In this document: in pieces, positions 24,474-33,307 of the stretch
How positions within the stretch are numbered: the first letter of the stretch is position 1
How the letters are laid out: the number at the start of each line of letters is the position of its first letter
Source: DMER64 sp049652385
GTDB taxonomy: Bacteria; Bacteroidota; Bacteroidia; Bacteroidales; UBA932
Length of the DNA: 64,000 bases
Direction: 5' to 3'
Assembly (NCBI GenBank): GCA_049652385.1
Contig: JBASDX010000004.1
Coordinates: 1 to 64,000 of the forward strand
Program-made: the position numbers and the translations under genes
Notes under the pieces: model-generated
What the model was told of the DNA's origin: nothing
The model's input: only the letters and a program-made list of their open reading frames with translations
Database searches by the model: none

Positions 24474-26610
24474 TTTTTTTATTTATTTCAATTTTCTCTA
24501 TAATCTGAGAAAGTCTTTTTGTATAGATTTCTTGCGAAAAATTATATTGTATGTTATTTAACAAATTTGCAGTAAATTTTTTTTGTAATTTTTCATTAAA
24601 AAAAAGTCGTTTTATTGAATCAGCTAAAGATAATGCATCTCCCTTTTTTACGAGAAAACCATTTTGGGCATCAACAATATAGTTATTCACCGAAGGTGTT
24701 TGAGTTGCAATAATAGGTTTATTCATTATGGCTGCTTTTAATAAAATTATTAATCCTGCCGGTAGTTCAGATTTTAACGGTATAACAACTAAACCGGAAT
24801 CATTCATTTTTTGATAAAAAAAGTTTTTAGGTGTGTCAAATTGGATTTCAACATTAGCCGGAGGTTTAGAATTCGTACTATAATATTTTTTTCTGGCAAT
24901 ACAAAAGAATTTGATTTCAGGTAAAAGTTCTGCTGCTTCAAATAAAGTATCCCAGTCTCTTTGTGCTTCTCCGCCAACAAATACATAACTGGTCCTATAT
25001 TCAAAAGGTTCTATTTTATCATTCTGAATTGGATCATTCAATTCAAAAAACTTTTGACTGGCAATTCTAAATCTATTAGAATATTCAGTTATGTAATAAT
25101 TTGAATTTACCGTAATAAAGAAGTTTGGGTTTTCCATTACTGGAGTAAAAATCAACTTTCGGATAAATTCTCCAATCCCAATCTTTTTGTGGGCTATAAT
25201 ATTTAAGGCTAAAATGGTTCGCTCTTCATTAAATAATTTACATAGATACCCCAATGCTATAGAAGTTGTAAAATTCCAACATATTATAAAATCGCCTGAC
25301 TTTGATTTTTTTAAAGCCTTATTCGCAAGGGTAATATATTTGATGTAAAGAATTGGCAATCTCCATTTTTTTGTTCTATCCTTAATATTATAATTGGGTA
25401 TATCGTAAATTATAGTTGCAATATTTATTTTTTCAAATTCTTTTTTTAGAAAAAAAGAACTTCCATCAGCCCAGTCAACCAAGATGTGTATCATTAGAGC
25501 TTGTTTTGAGTTATCATTTTTATAAAGTTCAATGTATTTTTCTCCCATTTGCTTAATAGAAAATTTTTGTTGTATAATTTCTTTTCCTCTTGCTCCAAGT
25601 TTTTCTCTTAAATGTGGATTGTTTATTAATTCATCTATTTTTTTTGCAATTTCAGTTGCATCGGGGTTCATTATGTAGCCAGATCTTCCTTCTTCAACTA
25701 TTTCGCGGCTGCCACCCACTAAGTCTGTGGTAATTACCGGTTTGCCCAATGCCATGTATTCGATAATTGAATTGGATATGCCCTCCGCATGGTTTTTATT
25801 ATTTGTTAATAAAAGACAAATATCTGCTTCGGATACTATTTGTTCCACATCATTTCTTTTTCCGGTTAAAATGATATTTTTAATGTTTTCATTTTCAATG
25901 CGGCTTTTTAAACGATTGAGTTCGCGGCCACCGCCAATGCCTATAAATGTGATATCGTTTCGTATATTGGCCATTTGTTTGGCAACATCGAGAAACAAAT
26001 CGTAATCCTTATTTTTACTGGCCGATGCAACCATAATGGCAATGTACGGTGTGGATATGTTGAGCTGCTTTTTTAACTTATCCTTATTCGCTATAATTTT
26101 AAAACGCTCAAAGTGTACACCGTTGTATATTAAGTGCATTTTTGGATTGTTTTGTAGTCCATAAGCTTTGAAACCTGCCATTGAGTTGCCTAGTATTACA
26201 TCGGCAAATTTGTAATCGCAGACATTAAAAAAAGCTGATAAAGAAAGGTTGCTGTAATCTTTCTTTGCATTGGATATTAAATTTGCCAATAAGGGTTTTC
26301 TAATGAGAAGTTTAGTTGGGATTGCATAGAATGTTGGCATAGTTCCCCAGGTGTGAATAATATCGGGATTAAACTGTTTTGCAATGCGGTAAAAGCGAAA
26401 AAACAGCGAAGGGTCTTTTTTTAGGTGCTTCCTTTTGATGATATCAATCGGTATATCTAAATCGCGTACATAGTTATAATGGATTTCGTTTTCGGTAATT
26501 ACAAGGCGCAATTCGTAATTGGTGTTTTTTTTCAGGTAAATAAGCAATTCCACCAGTCGGCGTTCTTTCCCACCCGAGCGAAGAGATTCAATAAAGAAAA
26601 GTATTTTCAT
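24451..26610 (-). CDS. Two-domain glycosyltransferase (two GT-B modules in one chain)
   Basis: A 719-residue protein. Residues 1 to ~365 form a complete GT4 enzyme (LRSGGKERRLVELL, YIAIMVASASKNKDYD, EGISNSIIEYMALGKPVI). Residues ~371-719 form a second GT-B-like module starting MIHILVDWADGSSFFLKKEF, with YVFVGGEAQRDWDTLFEA and ELPAGLIILLKAAIMNKPII. Each part has the normal length of a single transferase and the join shows no linker longer than ~10 residues. It could add two sugars in sequence, or the second module may be regulatory. The region is strongly A+T-rich. Confidence 0.82.
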   Translation of the reverse strand: MKILFFIESLRSGGKERRLVELLIYLKKNTNYELRLVITENEIHYNYVRDLDIPIDIIKRKHLKKDPSLFFRFYRIAKQFNPDIIHTWGTMPTFYAIPTKLLIRKPLLANLISNAKKDYSNLSLSAFFNVCDYKFADVILGNSMAGFKAYGLQNNPKMHLIYNGVHFERFKIIANKDKLKKQLNISTPYIAIMVASASKNKDYDLFLDVAKQMANIRNDITFIGIGGGRELNRLKSRIENENIKNIILTGKRNDVEQIVSEADICLLLTNNKNHAEGISNSIIEYMALGKPVITTDLVGGSREIVEEGRSGYIMNPDATEIAKKIDELINNPHLREKLGARGKEIIQQKFSIKQMGEKYIELYKNDNSKQALMIHILVDWADGSSFFLKKEFEKINIATIIYDIPNYNIKDRTKKWRLPILYIKYITLANKALKKSKSGDFIICWNFTTSIALGYLCKLFNEERTILALNIIAHKKIGIGEFIRKLIFTPVMENPNFFITVNSNYYITEYSNRFRIASQKFFELNDPIQNDKIEPFEYRTSYVFVGGEAQRDWDTLFEAAELLPEIKFFCIARKKYYSTNSKPPANVEIQFDTPKNFFYQKMNDSGLVVIPLKSELPAGLIILLKAAIMNKPIIATQTPSVNNYIVDAQNGFLVKKGDALSLADSIKRLFFNEKLQKKFTANLLNNIQYNFSQEIYTKRLSQIIEKIEINKKNENPPHN

Positions 26611-26644
26611 ACGATTAAAATATTTATTTTTATGGTATAGTATG

Positions 26645-26664
26645 CCTGTCTGTCGGCAGATAGG
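26645..26664. repeat. Short intergenic hairpin (CCTGTCTG/CAGATAGG)
   Basis: In the 95-bp gap between the polymerase and the double glycosyltransferase, an 8-bp stem with one G-T pair closes a TCGG loop. This CCTGTCTG...CAGACAGG-type hairpin is a recurring intergenic form in Bacteroidota. It may be an RNA processing or pausing site; no T-run follows on the minus strand. Confidence 0.45.
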
Positions 26665-26705
26665 GGGCTCACATAAATTTATTCATTCTCTTGAATGTGA
26701 ATATT

Positions 26706-27944
26706 TTAAATGCTCGTTTCATGCAATATTTTTATTTTTTGTTGTGATAAGAATACGGGAACCATCCAAAGTGTTACAAAGATGGGTGATTCAATAATAG
26801 CAAAACCAAATCCAATCATTAATACCGTGACGGGGAAAATGATATGTGCAGAATATTGGTAAAAACGACTTAACCATTTGCCGGTATAAAATATTAGGAA
26901 CAAAAAAAGGAGTGTGCCTATTGAACCATATCTTGATACTATGGTTCCAATGCCGCTAATTGTTGCTACGCTGGTTGTTTCGTCAATATAACCGGTACGT
27001 AACGAAATATTTCCGCCGTAACCGGTAACCGGATATTTTAAAAAATCACGCCATCCAAGTGTTAATGATGCAAATCTTCCGGGAGTGTGACTGCTACCAT
27101 AACTTTCAGCGAGGTGTAAATAATAATCTACATCTTGTTCAGATTCACTAATGATTTTTTCCTGCATCCAAGGGACACTGGTAAAAAGGTAAATAACAAG
27201 AGCAAGAGCTATGGGGACTGAGATAATACGGAATGCTTTGTTTTTAACCCTGCTCCATGCATACCATACAATTATTGCCAATAATACTACAAAACTGGTG
27301 GTTGATTGGGCAGTCACAATAGCCAACAAAAAAATCAAAAGCCGGTTTTTATCTTTTAGTTTTACTCCATTGCGTGCGAGGTTAATAAACAGGGCAAGTA
27401 TAACATAGCTTGAAAATGGCCCCGGTTCCCAACAAAAACCTGCATTGCGTGGAAATAATTCTGATAATTCTCGTTGGTGAAAGGTGTAGAATCCTATGCT
27501 TGCATAAAATTTTTGTGGGAATAAATTTTCAGACAAGTCAATGCTTTTAAAAACATTCCACATTATTGAATCGGGCACTATGAGTTGTAATGCATAAAAA
27601 AACAAAGCAACAAGGGTGAGTTTATATATTATGTTTTCATATCTTTCAAATATTTGTTCGCGGTAGTGGGTTAATAACCAATAAGCTATCATTATTTTTG
27701 CTATGTATATTCCCATAAACATGGGATGAAAGCTGCGTATAATAAGGGTGTTGATTGCAAAATAACCCATCCAGACCCCCAGTGCGATAAATAGTTTTTT
27801 GTTTGGATAAAGGGTTTCTCTTCCAAAAATTAAAAGCCCCAGCGCCCATAGTGCTATAAGGACTTCATGGCTTCTAAAAAAAGCAAGAGCCATACCCGAA
27901 TAGAGAACTACCAGGAAGAAGTAAAAATCTTTAATTTTAGACAT
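26706..27944 (-). CDS. wzy: O-antigen/capsule polymerase-like membrane protein (Wzy type)
   Basis: A 412-residue protein with about eleven hydrophobic helices and a large periplasmic loop (about residues 255-330, containing SSHTPGRFASLTLGWRDFLK and GYGGNISLRTG), the pattern of Wzy/WaaL-type polymerases. FCWEPGPFSSYVILALF is the conserved segment. It would polymerise undecaprenyl-linked repeat units in the periplasm. It overlaps the ATP-grasp gene by 8 bp. Primary sequence conservation in the family is poor, so the call rests on topology and on being the only such gene in the locus. Confidence 0.8.
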   Translation of the reverse strand: MSKIKDFYFFLVVLYSGMALAFFRSHEVLIALWALGLLIFGRETLYPNKKLFIALGVWMGYFAINTLIIRSFHPMFMGIYIAKIMIAYWLLTHYREQIFERYENIIYKLTLVALFFYALQLIVPDSIMWNVFKSIDLSENLFPQKFYASIGFYTFHQRELSELFPRNAGFCWEPGPFSSYVILALFINLARNGVKLKDKNRLLIFLLAIVTAQSTTSFVVLLAIIVWYAWSRVKNKAFRIISVPIALALVIYLFTSVPWMQEKIISESEQDVDYYLHLAESYGSSHTPGRFASLTLGWRDFLKYPVTGYGGNISLRTGYIDETTSVATISGIGTIVSRYGSIGTLLFLFLIFYTGKWLSRFYQYSAHIIFPVTVLMIGFGFAIIESPIFVTLWMVPVFLSQQKIKILHETSI

Positions 27945-28974
27945 TTTGCTGTTTTATTTCTGCAATAAAATCTTCGATGATATAGCGTTGGGGATTCACA
28001 CTGTCTTTGTGCCAGTTAAGGTTTTCGTCCCAATAACCCGGGCAATTGTCGTATGCTTGCCCCATAACATAGGCATAGCTAATTTCAACAATTAATGGAT
28101 TATTATTTGATGTATAGATGAAATCAAATGCAAGCGATTGAGTTTTTAGTTTTTTTGCAGTGTCAAATGCAATTTGTATAGTTTTCGTGTTAAATAATTT
28201 TTTTTCATATTGTAGTATGCCGCTACCTGATGCCCTGAAATCATTTCTTCGATTAGTACGTCGTATTGAAAATGCCCTATTTCCAACAATCACAATTCTG
28301 TCGTCGTATGTATTGTTGGGAATAAACTCCTGGAAATATACATAACCTTTTTGCCGGGGGAGCAGGTTAGAGCCTTCGGGGGGTAGTATTAAGCGTACAA
28401 AACCTTTTAACACATGAAGAATGGCTTTGAAATTTTTATCACGTCTTAAACGCCAAAAACGGTCTTTAAGCCCATCAAATCTGCTGCTAAAAGCAAATCC
28501 CCGACCAAACGAACGGCGAATGAATTTTTTTGCCTGCGTTTTGTTTTTTACCAGTTTAACATTGATTGAACCTGCCCCCCCCCGGAGTTTAAATACTTTT
28601 GGGAATGTTGTTTGGTTAGCCCATTCGAGGGCATTTTTTTTGTCGTAAAAAGCATACGAAGGAACTAATGGTGCATTGATGGATTCGAGGAGATATTTTT
28701 GACCGAGTTTATCGTCAAAATGCCAGCAATTATTGCTGTTTGGGAAAACTTTGATGCCCATTTTTTCGATACTGATAATCAATTGCCGGGCAAAGTTTTG
28801 CGCACGGTAATCGCCCTGGCTCCAATGCCACATTAATCCGTCACAATCTTTTAGTTGTTCAACAATATCCGTATCGTAACAATTGACAATTTTGTACGAG
28901 ATATTATTTTCTTCGCAATAGGGTATCCAGCGTTCGCTGAAAGAACCGGGGCGTTTATGGATGGCTAGTTTCAT
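27937..28974 (-). CDS. ATP-grasp ligase-like protein
   Basis: A 345-residue protein with ATP-grasp features: NSNNCWHFDDKLGQKYLLE, PKVFKLRGGAGSINVKLV (glycine-rich nucleotide loop), YFQEFIPNNTYDDRIVIVG and the metal-binding SLAFDFIYTSNNNPLIVEIS near residue 300. ATP-grasp enzymes form carboxylate-amine bonds through an acylphosphate. In a capsule locus rich in uronic-acid genes, the likely substrate is an amino acid or uronic carboxyl, giving an amide (inference). It overlaps the CapA-like gene by 4 bp and wzy by 8 bp, so it belongs to the locus. Confidence 0.75.
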   Translation of the reverse strand: MKLAIHKRPGSFSERWIPYCEENNISYKIVNCYDTDIVEQLKDCDGLMWHWSQGDYRAQNFARQLIISIEKMGIKVFPNSNNCWHFDDKLGQKYLLESINAPLVPSYAFYDKKNALEWANQTTFPKVFKLRGGAGSINVKLVKNKTQAKKFIRRSFGRGFAFSSRFDGLKDRFWRLRRDKNFKAILHVLKGFVRLILPPEGSNLLPRQKGYVYFQEFIPNNTYDDRIVIVGNRAFSIRRTNRRNDFRASGSGILQYEKKLFNTKTIQIAFDTAKKLKTQSLAFDFIYTSNNNPLIVEISYAYVMGQAYDNCPGYWDENLNWHKDSVNPQRYIIEDFIAEIKQQNV

Positions 28975-30095
28975 TTGATTTTTTTTGTCAATGTTTCAAT
29001 TAAGATGTCTCTATGTGATTCACAACGAATATTATTCAATTGGTTTTTCAACTTACTCTTTTTAAAAAATAATTTATTGAAACCTAATTTTTTTAAAACC
29101 GCTCTTATGTATCTGCCCGGAATGAAATTGATTGGAGAAAATATCTCTACTGCATTTTTCCTTTTTTCAAGGTATTTATTCCATTCGTTTTGTAGTTTAT
29201 TCGGGTTTTGTATCACGGTGCTTAAAGCCTTAATTTGATTAAGAACTTCATTTTTTTCATTGTCATTTAATAAGGTTAGATGAAAATTTCCTGCTTGTTG
29301 TTTAATTGGGTGCAAAGTAATATCAATTGGTTTGTTCTTTTCAATTTTGAGTTGTGCCAGTAGCCCTATATACCATACAGGGTAGTGGCTGTCATGTGTA
29401 AAAGTCATATTTCCTAAACTGTATGCAATAGGGCAGTTGTTGTAAAATTCAAAACCACTAAAACAATGTGTGTGATGGCCAATAACAGCATCGGCGCCAT
29501 TGTCAACAAAAAAGCGATATTGCTTTACCATGCGTGGGCTTGGTAACTGGTAGTATTCATGGCCACCATGGACAATAACAATCACAAAGTCTGCTAATTG
29601 TTTTGCTTCTTTTATCTGTTTGGTATTGTCAACTATATCTAAAGGATTTGCACCTCCTTCGTTTGTGCTTGCAATAGACCATTCGTTTTCACAAAAATTG
29701 ATGATGGTTACTTTTATATTATTGAATTCAACGATAAGAGGGACTGCTGCTTCTTCGCAATTTTTTCCAGCTCCAACATATGAAATTTTGTGTGATAGTA
29801 ATGTATGAAACGTGTCGTATAGTCCTTTCTGTCCGTAATCCAATAAATGATTGTTGGCAAGAGTAACTGCATTGATATTTAAATCTTTTAAGTGATTTAT
29901 TATTCGTTCGTCGCTTCGTAAATGAGGACCGGTTTTTAATGTTTTATTTTCTGCAATGTCTTTCGTAATTGGGCATTCAAGGTTGACAATATTGTAGTCC
30001 GATTTATTAAAAAGCTCAATTACTGTTGAGTCGAAGAGGCTTTTATCAAGGTAATTTGGTGTTATACAGAAGTCACCGCCGATTAGCAGATTCAT
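28971..30095 (-). CDS. CapA-family metallophosphoesterase-like protein
   Basis: A 374-residue member of the PGA_cap (CapA) family: GGDFCITPN at the start, NLECPITKD, TLANNHLLDYG, VHGGHEYY and VIGHHTHCFSGFEFY carry the conserved Asp/Asn/His metal ligands. CapA proteins take part in poly-gamma-glutamate capsule formation but also occur in polysaccharide loci with unknown roles. There is no signal peptide. It is coupled by a 4-bp overlap to the ATP-grasp gene, so the two may form one modification step. Confidence 0.8.
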   Translation of the reverse strand: MNLLIGGDFCITPNYLDKSLFDSTVIELFNKSDYNIVNLECPITKDIAENKTLKTGPHLRSDERIINHLKDLNINAVTLANNHLLDYGQKGLYDTFHTLLSHKISYVGAGKNCEEAAVPLIVEFNNIKVTIINFCENEWSIASTNEGGANPLDIVDNTKQIKEAKQLADFVIVIVHGGHEYYQLPSPRMVKQYRFFVDNGADAVIGHHTHCFSGFEFYNNCPIAYSLGNMTFTHDSHYPVWYIGLLAQLKIEKNKPIDITLHPIKQQAGNFHLTLLNDNEKNEVLNQIKALSTVIQNPNKLQNEWNKYLEKRKNAVEIFSPINFIPGRYIRAVLKKLGFNKLFFKKSKLKNQLNNIRCESHRDILIETLTKKIK

Positions 30096-30106
30096 AAATG
30101 TTTATT

Positions 30107-31279
30107 TTAGATTTTTAGAAATTTTATTAGACTATTGCTATGTGCATTAATGTTAAAAATTTTTTCAGCTATTAAACGACCATTCTTTCCAATTTTTTCA
30201 TATTTCATTGGAGCCTGAATTATTGCACTCAAAACATCAATGAGCTCTTTTTTATTGTTTGGTTTAATAATAATCGAATTTGTATTATTCAAATACAATG
30301 GAACTTCACTGACACTTGTGCAAATAACGGGTTTACCTGTTGCTAAGTATTCTCCTAATTTTGTTGGAAATCCGCCTGAACTAAAATTTTCAGGGGGTGC
30401 CATAATTAAAAAATCTGCTTCCGTTAAAAGTTTAGGAATTTCAGTACTCTTTTTTTCACCAATGAAGTAAATAGAAGAATCTGATTTTGATATTTTTATT
30501 AATTCTAATGCTTTATTTGTATACTCATCGTTTTTATTAATAGGGCCAATTATGTGAAACTCAAAATTAGCATGACTCTTGTTAAGTTCAACGAATGATT
30601 CAATCATTATTTGCAAACCGTCGCGTTTAAAGTTACCACCCCCACAATATTTAAATATGATTTTTGATGTATCAATTATTCTATTAACATGTTGAAACCT
30701 TTCAATATCAACGGTCATAGGTAAATGAAAGATATTATTTTGATGAAGAGATTCAAATAGTTTTTTCAATTCATATGTCATTACTATTAAACCTGAAAAC
30801 AATCTATATGAAAACAGGTAAAATTTTTTATACAATAAATTGAATTTATATTTTAATACAGGTGGTTTTTCACTTTTTTCTTGATAATAATTACATCTAA
30901 TAATTTTAGCGATAAACCATAAATACCAAATTAGTTTCAAATCATTTGAAACCAATAAAATAGCTTTGGGTTTTGTTCTTGTAAGTTCAATTAAGAGGTT
31001 AAGATATGATTTCAATAAAATGATTGCTTTTTTATACTTTGGTGCTTGTTTTGGCCATATTGTATTGTTTGATAAATACTTAAAATTGATTAGTTCATGA
31101 TTTCCAGATTTTTTATTATTTCTTACACTTTTCTCTATTTCAGTAGGTCTGACAACTAATACACATACTCTTTTCTTTTTTGCAATTTCCTTAGCGTAAG
31201 AAATAATTCTGTTTGTGGCAGCCATTCCAATAGGGAAAGGCTCGTTTGTAACAATTACCAAGTCTGTTTTATGTTTCAT
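30107..31279 (-). CDS. GT4 glycosyltransferase
   Basis: A 390-residue glycosyltransferase. The ATG at 31279 (MKHKTDLVIVTNEPFP) is chosen because an earlier start at 31342 would overlap the capF end. The donor site is seen in FKYCGGGNFKRDG, PPENFSSGGFPTKLGEYLATGKPVI and the final GKNGRLIAEKIF. The G-G-F-P-T-K variant resembles WbuB-type enzymes that use FucNAc-like donors, consistent with capE/capF upstream, though donor specificity is not proven. A+T-rich, tightly spaced. Confidence 0.8.
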   Translation of the reverse strand: MKHKTDLVIVTNEPFPIGMAATNRIISYAKEIAKKKRVCVLVVRPTEIEKSVRNNKKSGNHELINFKYLSNNTIWPKQAPKYKKAIILLKSYLNLLIELTRTKPKAILLVSNDLKLIWYLWFIAKIIRCNYYQEKSEKPPVLKYKFNLLYKKFYLFSYRLFSGLIVMTYELKKLFESLHQNNIFHLPMTVDIERFQHVNRIIDTSKIIFKYCGGGNFKRDGLQIMIESFVELNKSHANFEFHIIGPINKNDEYTNKALELIKISKSDSSIYFIGEKKSTEIPKLLTEADFLIMAPPENFSSGGFPTKLGEYLATGKPVICTSVSEVPLYLNNTNSIIIKPNNKKELIDVLSAIIQAPMKYEKIGKNGRLIAEKIFNINAHSNSLIKFLKI

Positions 31280-31284
31280 AAAGT

Positions 31285-32424
31285 TTATACTTTTTCGAAA
31301 TAGGTATCTCCATCGTTTGGATTGTAGTGTTCGTTGATCCAAAAAATGGTATACAACTCTTCATCACCAATGTTGGTAATGTTGTGAGTATGCCAAATGG
31401 GCATATCGACAAACGAGGGCTTATTGCCATCCAGTTCAAATGAGAGTAACTTGTCTGTACCTATTCGGCGAATGTCTATGCGGGCTTTGCCTTTAATAAC
31501 GGCAAAACGCTCGGCTTTGCGGGTATGGTAGTGGTTGCCACGGGTAATGCCCGGAACGGTAGTCGAAAAACTTACCTGGCCGCCACTGTTCAATTTAACG
31601 GTTTCTACAAACGAACCTCTTTCATCGGTGTTTAATTTCAATTTAAACGGAAAGAAAGTAGCATGATCGATGTAGCAAAGAAAGGTATTAAAGAGGTTTC
31701 GTTCGAATGGATTGTCCAGGCTTGGGATAATTCCATTGTCGAAATACTTGCTTTTGAATTCCTGCAACTTCTTTAGTAAATCAGACACCTTAATTTGAGA
31801 GGTATGCGGTACAGGAAAACGATCAATGGAACGCAGATGACGCGGATTGGGCTGATTTTCGCTGAATTTTGCAATAATGGTCTCTACCAATTCGCTCACA
31901 TAAATCAACTTTATTTCGCCATCGATTTCGATTTTGGGTGTTTCGTTATGGGTAAGCTGGTGGCAGAAGGTGGCCACTACTGAGTTGTAATAGGGATGTC
32001 CAAAAGGGCCATATACATTGGGAATGACCAAACCTGTAAATTTCGCTTGGTTTATAGCAGCCCATTGTTCCAACAATTCACGCCCCTCGCGTTTCGATTT
32101 TCCGTACAAGTTGTCGCGTTCTTCCTGGGTTGAAGAGCTGAACAAGATGTGCGGAGTCGATTGTGTTTGTTCACAAGCTTGAATTAATTTCTTTACCAAT
32201 CCGATGTTGGTTTTGTACAATACTTGCGGATCGTTGTGGCGATTTATGGCTGCCAGATGAACAATTACATCGCATTGCTTTACAAATTCCTGAAGGGTTT
32301 CTTCCGACTGGAAGTAATCGTCTTCAAAGGGTATGCGTTTAAATTTTTCGGGATACAAGCCCAGGGTGTTGTAGAGGTGTGTACCTACAAAGCCTGCTTG
32401 CCCGGTTATTCCAATTTTTATCAT
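31285..32424 (-). CDS. capF: CapF-like bifunctional UDP-sugar epimerase/reductase
   Basis: About 379 residues from the ATG at 32424 (MIKIGITGQAGFVG). The N-terminal SDR reductase has NLYGKSKREGRELL (YxxxK). The C-terminal ~120 residues form a cupin (RGSFVETVK, ITRGNHYHTRKAERFAV, PIWHTHNI). CapF acts after CapE in making UDP-N-acetyl-6-deoxy-L-talosamine (pneumosamine), the precursor of UDP-L-FucNAc. The frame is open upstream without a stop into a GxxExxY gene, so a fused 516-residue product is possible. A dispersed repeat (31829-31848) is read in frame inside the SDR domain as NPRHLRSID. Confidence 0.88.
   Translation of the reverse strand: MIKIGITGQAGFVGTHLYNTLGLYPEKFKRIPFEDDYFQSEETLQEFVKQCDVIVHLAAINRHNDPQVLYKTNIGLVKKLIQACEQTQSTPHILFSSSTQEERDNLYGKSKREGRELLEQWAAINQAKFTGLVIPNVYGPFGHPYYNSVVATFCHQLTHNETPKIEIDGEIKLIYVSELVETIIAKFSENQPNPRHLRSIDRFPVPHTSQIKVSDLLKKLQEFKSKYFDNGIIPSLDNPFERNLFNTFLCYIDHATFFPFKLKLNTDERGSFVETVKLNSGGQVSFSTTVPGITRGNHYHTRKAERFAVIKGKARIDIRRIGTDKLLSFELDGNKPSFVDMPIWHTHNITNIGDEELYTIFWINEHYNPNDGDTYFEKV
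31829..31848 (+). repeat. Dispersed ACGCAGATGACGC repeat inside capF
   Basis: GAACGCAGATGACGCGGATT matches 17 of 20 bases with the copy at 32859-32878 (inverted) and most of 32435-32454 (same orientation). It is translated in frame within capF, in a loop between the SDR body and the linker to the cupin domain. Repeats of this kind are common between genes in Bacteroidota; an in-frame position inside an enzyme gene is unusual. Confidence 0.65.
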
Positions 32425-32835
32425 ATTTGTTATAGCACGCAGATGACGCAGATTATGCGGATTTGCGCTGTTATTTATGTTTGTTAATATTTGAGAATGC
32501 TTTTCTTTTGATCTCTGGTTTTTTTCCAAATTTAAGAGTAGTCCAACCTCAATTTCAGTGGCTTTCAAATAATTTATGAGTTGATTTTCATGTTCTTTAC
32601 AAATTGTTTCAGTTGCTTTGAGTTCTAAAATGACTTTGTTTTCCACCAATAAATCGGCAAAATACTCACCAACGATTTGGCTTTCGTAAAACACGTTGAT
32701 TGGTTTCTGGCTTTCTACAAAAAAGCCTGCTTTTTCAAGTTCAATTTTTAAAGATCGTTCATATACTTTCTCCAAAAAACCGTATCCCAATCTGTTGTAA
32801 ACAATAAAGAAACGATAAATTATTTCAGAAGTCAA
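32425..32835 (-). CDS. GxxExxY family protein, open into capF
   Basis: About 125 residues with the family signature GYGFLEKVYE near residues 18-27, then VGEYFADLLVENKVILELKA and EHENQLINYLKATEIEVGLLLNF-like text, a PD-(D/E)XK-like nuclease core. The role of the family is unknown. No ATG start is present: a TTG at 32835 is the first candidate, although conserved sequence extends upstream to a stop at about 32880. There is no stop before the capF ATG. The gene is bracketed by inverted ~20-bp repeats (32435-32454, 32859-32878), suggesting that it arrived as a small unit. Confidence 0.75.
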
Positions 32836-32878
32836 ATCAGTATGTAGATAATCATTTAAATCAGTGTCATCAGCGTTC
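32435..32878. repeat. Inverted ~20-bp repeats bracketing the GxxExxY gene
   Basis: GCACGCAGATGACGCAGATT at 32435-32454 (plus strand) and GAACGCTGATGACACTGATT on the minus strand at 32859-32878 agree at 16 of 20 positions. They lie just beyond both ends of the GxxExxY coding sequence. The outer copy supplies the stop region of the preceding cupin gene. Confidence 0.65.
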
Positions 32879-33307
32879 TATTTCCTCCCAGTTGAGCCAC
32901 CAGTTGCTTGGATACCTTATTTTTTCGTTCACTGATTGCTCTAAATCCATATCTGATAAAATCATGATTTCGGAGTTGGGTTCTATGGCTTTTAAGCCGT
33001 TGGCATAGCCTTTTGGGATTGAAATGATTTCAGAATTTTCAGCCGATAAAATATGATATTCTGCTTTTAAATCTAAAGAGGGGTTCTCAAAATCGTCAAT
33101 CTTTACCCATGCCACCACAAAACTGCCGCTAATAGGGTAGAAGTACTTTTTCTCGAATTGGTGCCCTTGCCATGCGCGAACGGTTTCGGTGTCGGGGTGC
33201 TTGATAAAATAAAACCGTTTAACATCCCCGAAATGAAAATCGTTTACAAAACGCATTGATCCCCGTTTGTCAGAGAAAAATCCACCTTTAATGATTTGTA
33301 CAGGCAT
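32870..33307 (-). CDS. RmlC-like cupin sugar epimerase
   Basis: A 145-residue cupin related to dTDP-4-dehydrorhamnose 3,5-epimerases: FFSDKRGSMRFVNDF, the basic motif VRAWQGHQFEKKYFY and IPKGYANGLKAIEP. Proteins of this kind sit between capE and capF in many Bacteroidales loci and probably help the 3/5-epimerisation in the L-sugar branch (inference). It follows capE without a gap, and its end carries one of the dispersed repeats. Confidence 0.72.
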   Translation of the reverse strand: MPVQIIKGGFFSDKRGSMRFVNDFHFGDVKRFYFIKHPDTETVRAWQGHQFEKKYFYPISGSFVVAWVKIDDFENPSLDLKAEYHILSAENSEIISIPKGYANGLKAIEPNSEIMILSDMDLEQSVNEKIRYPSNWWLNWEEIER

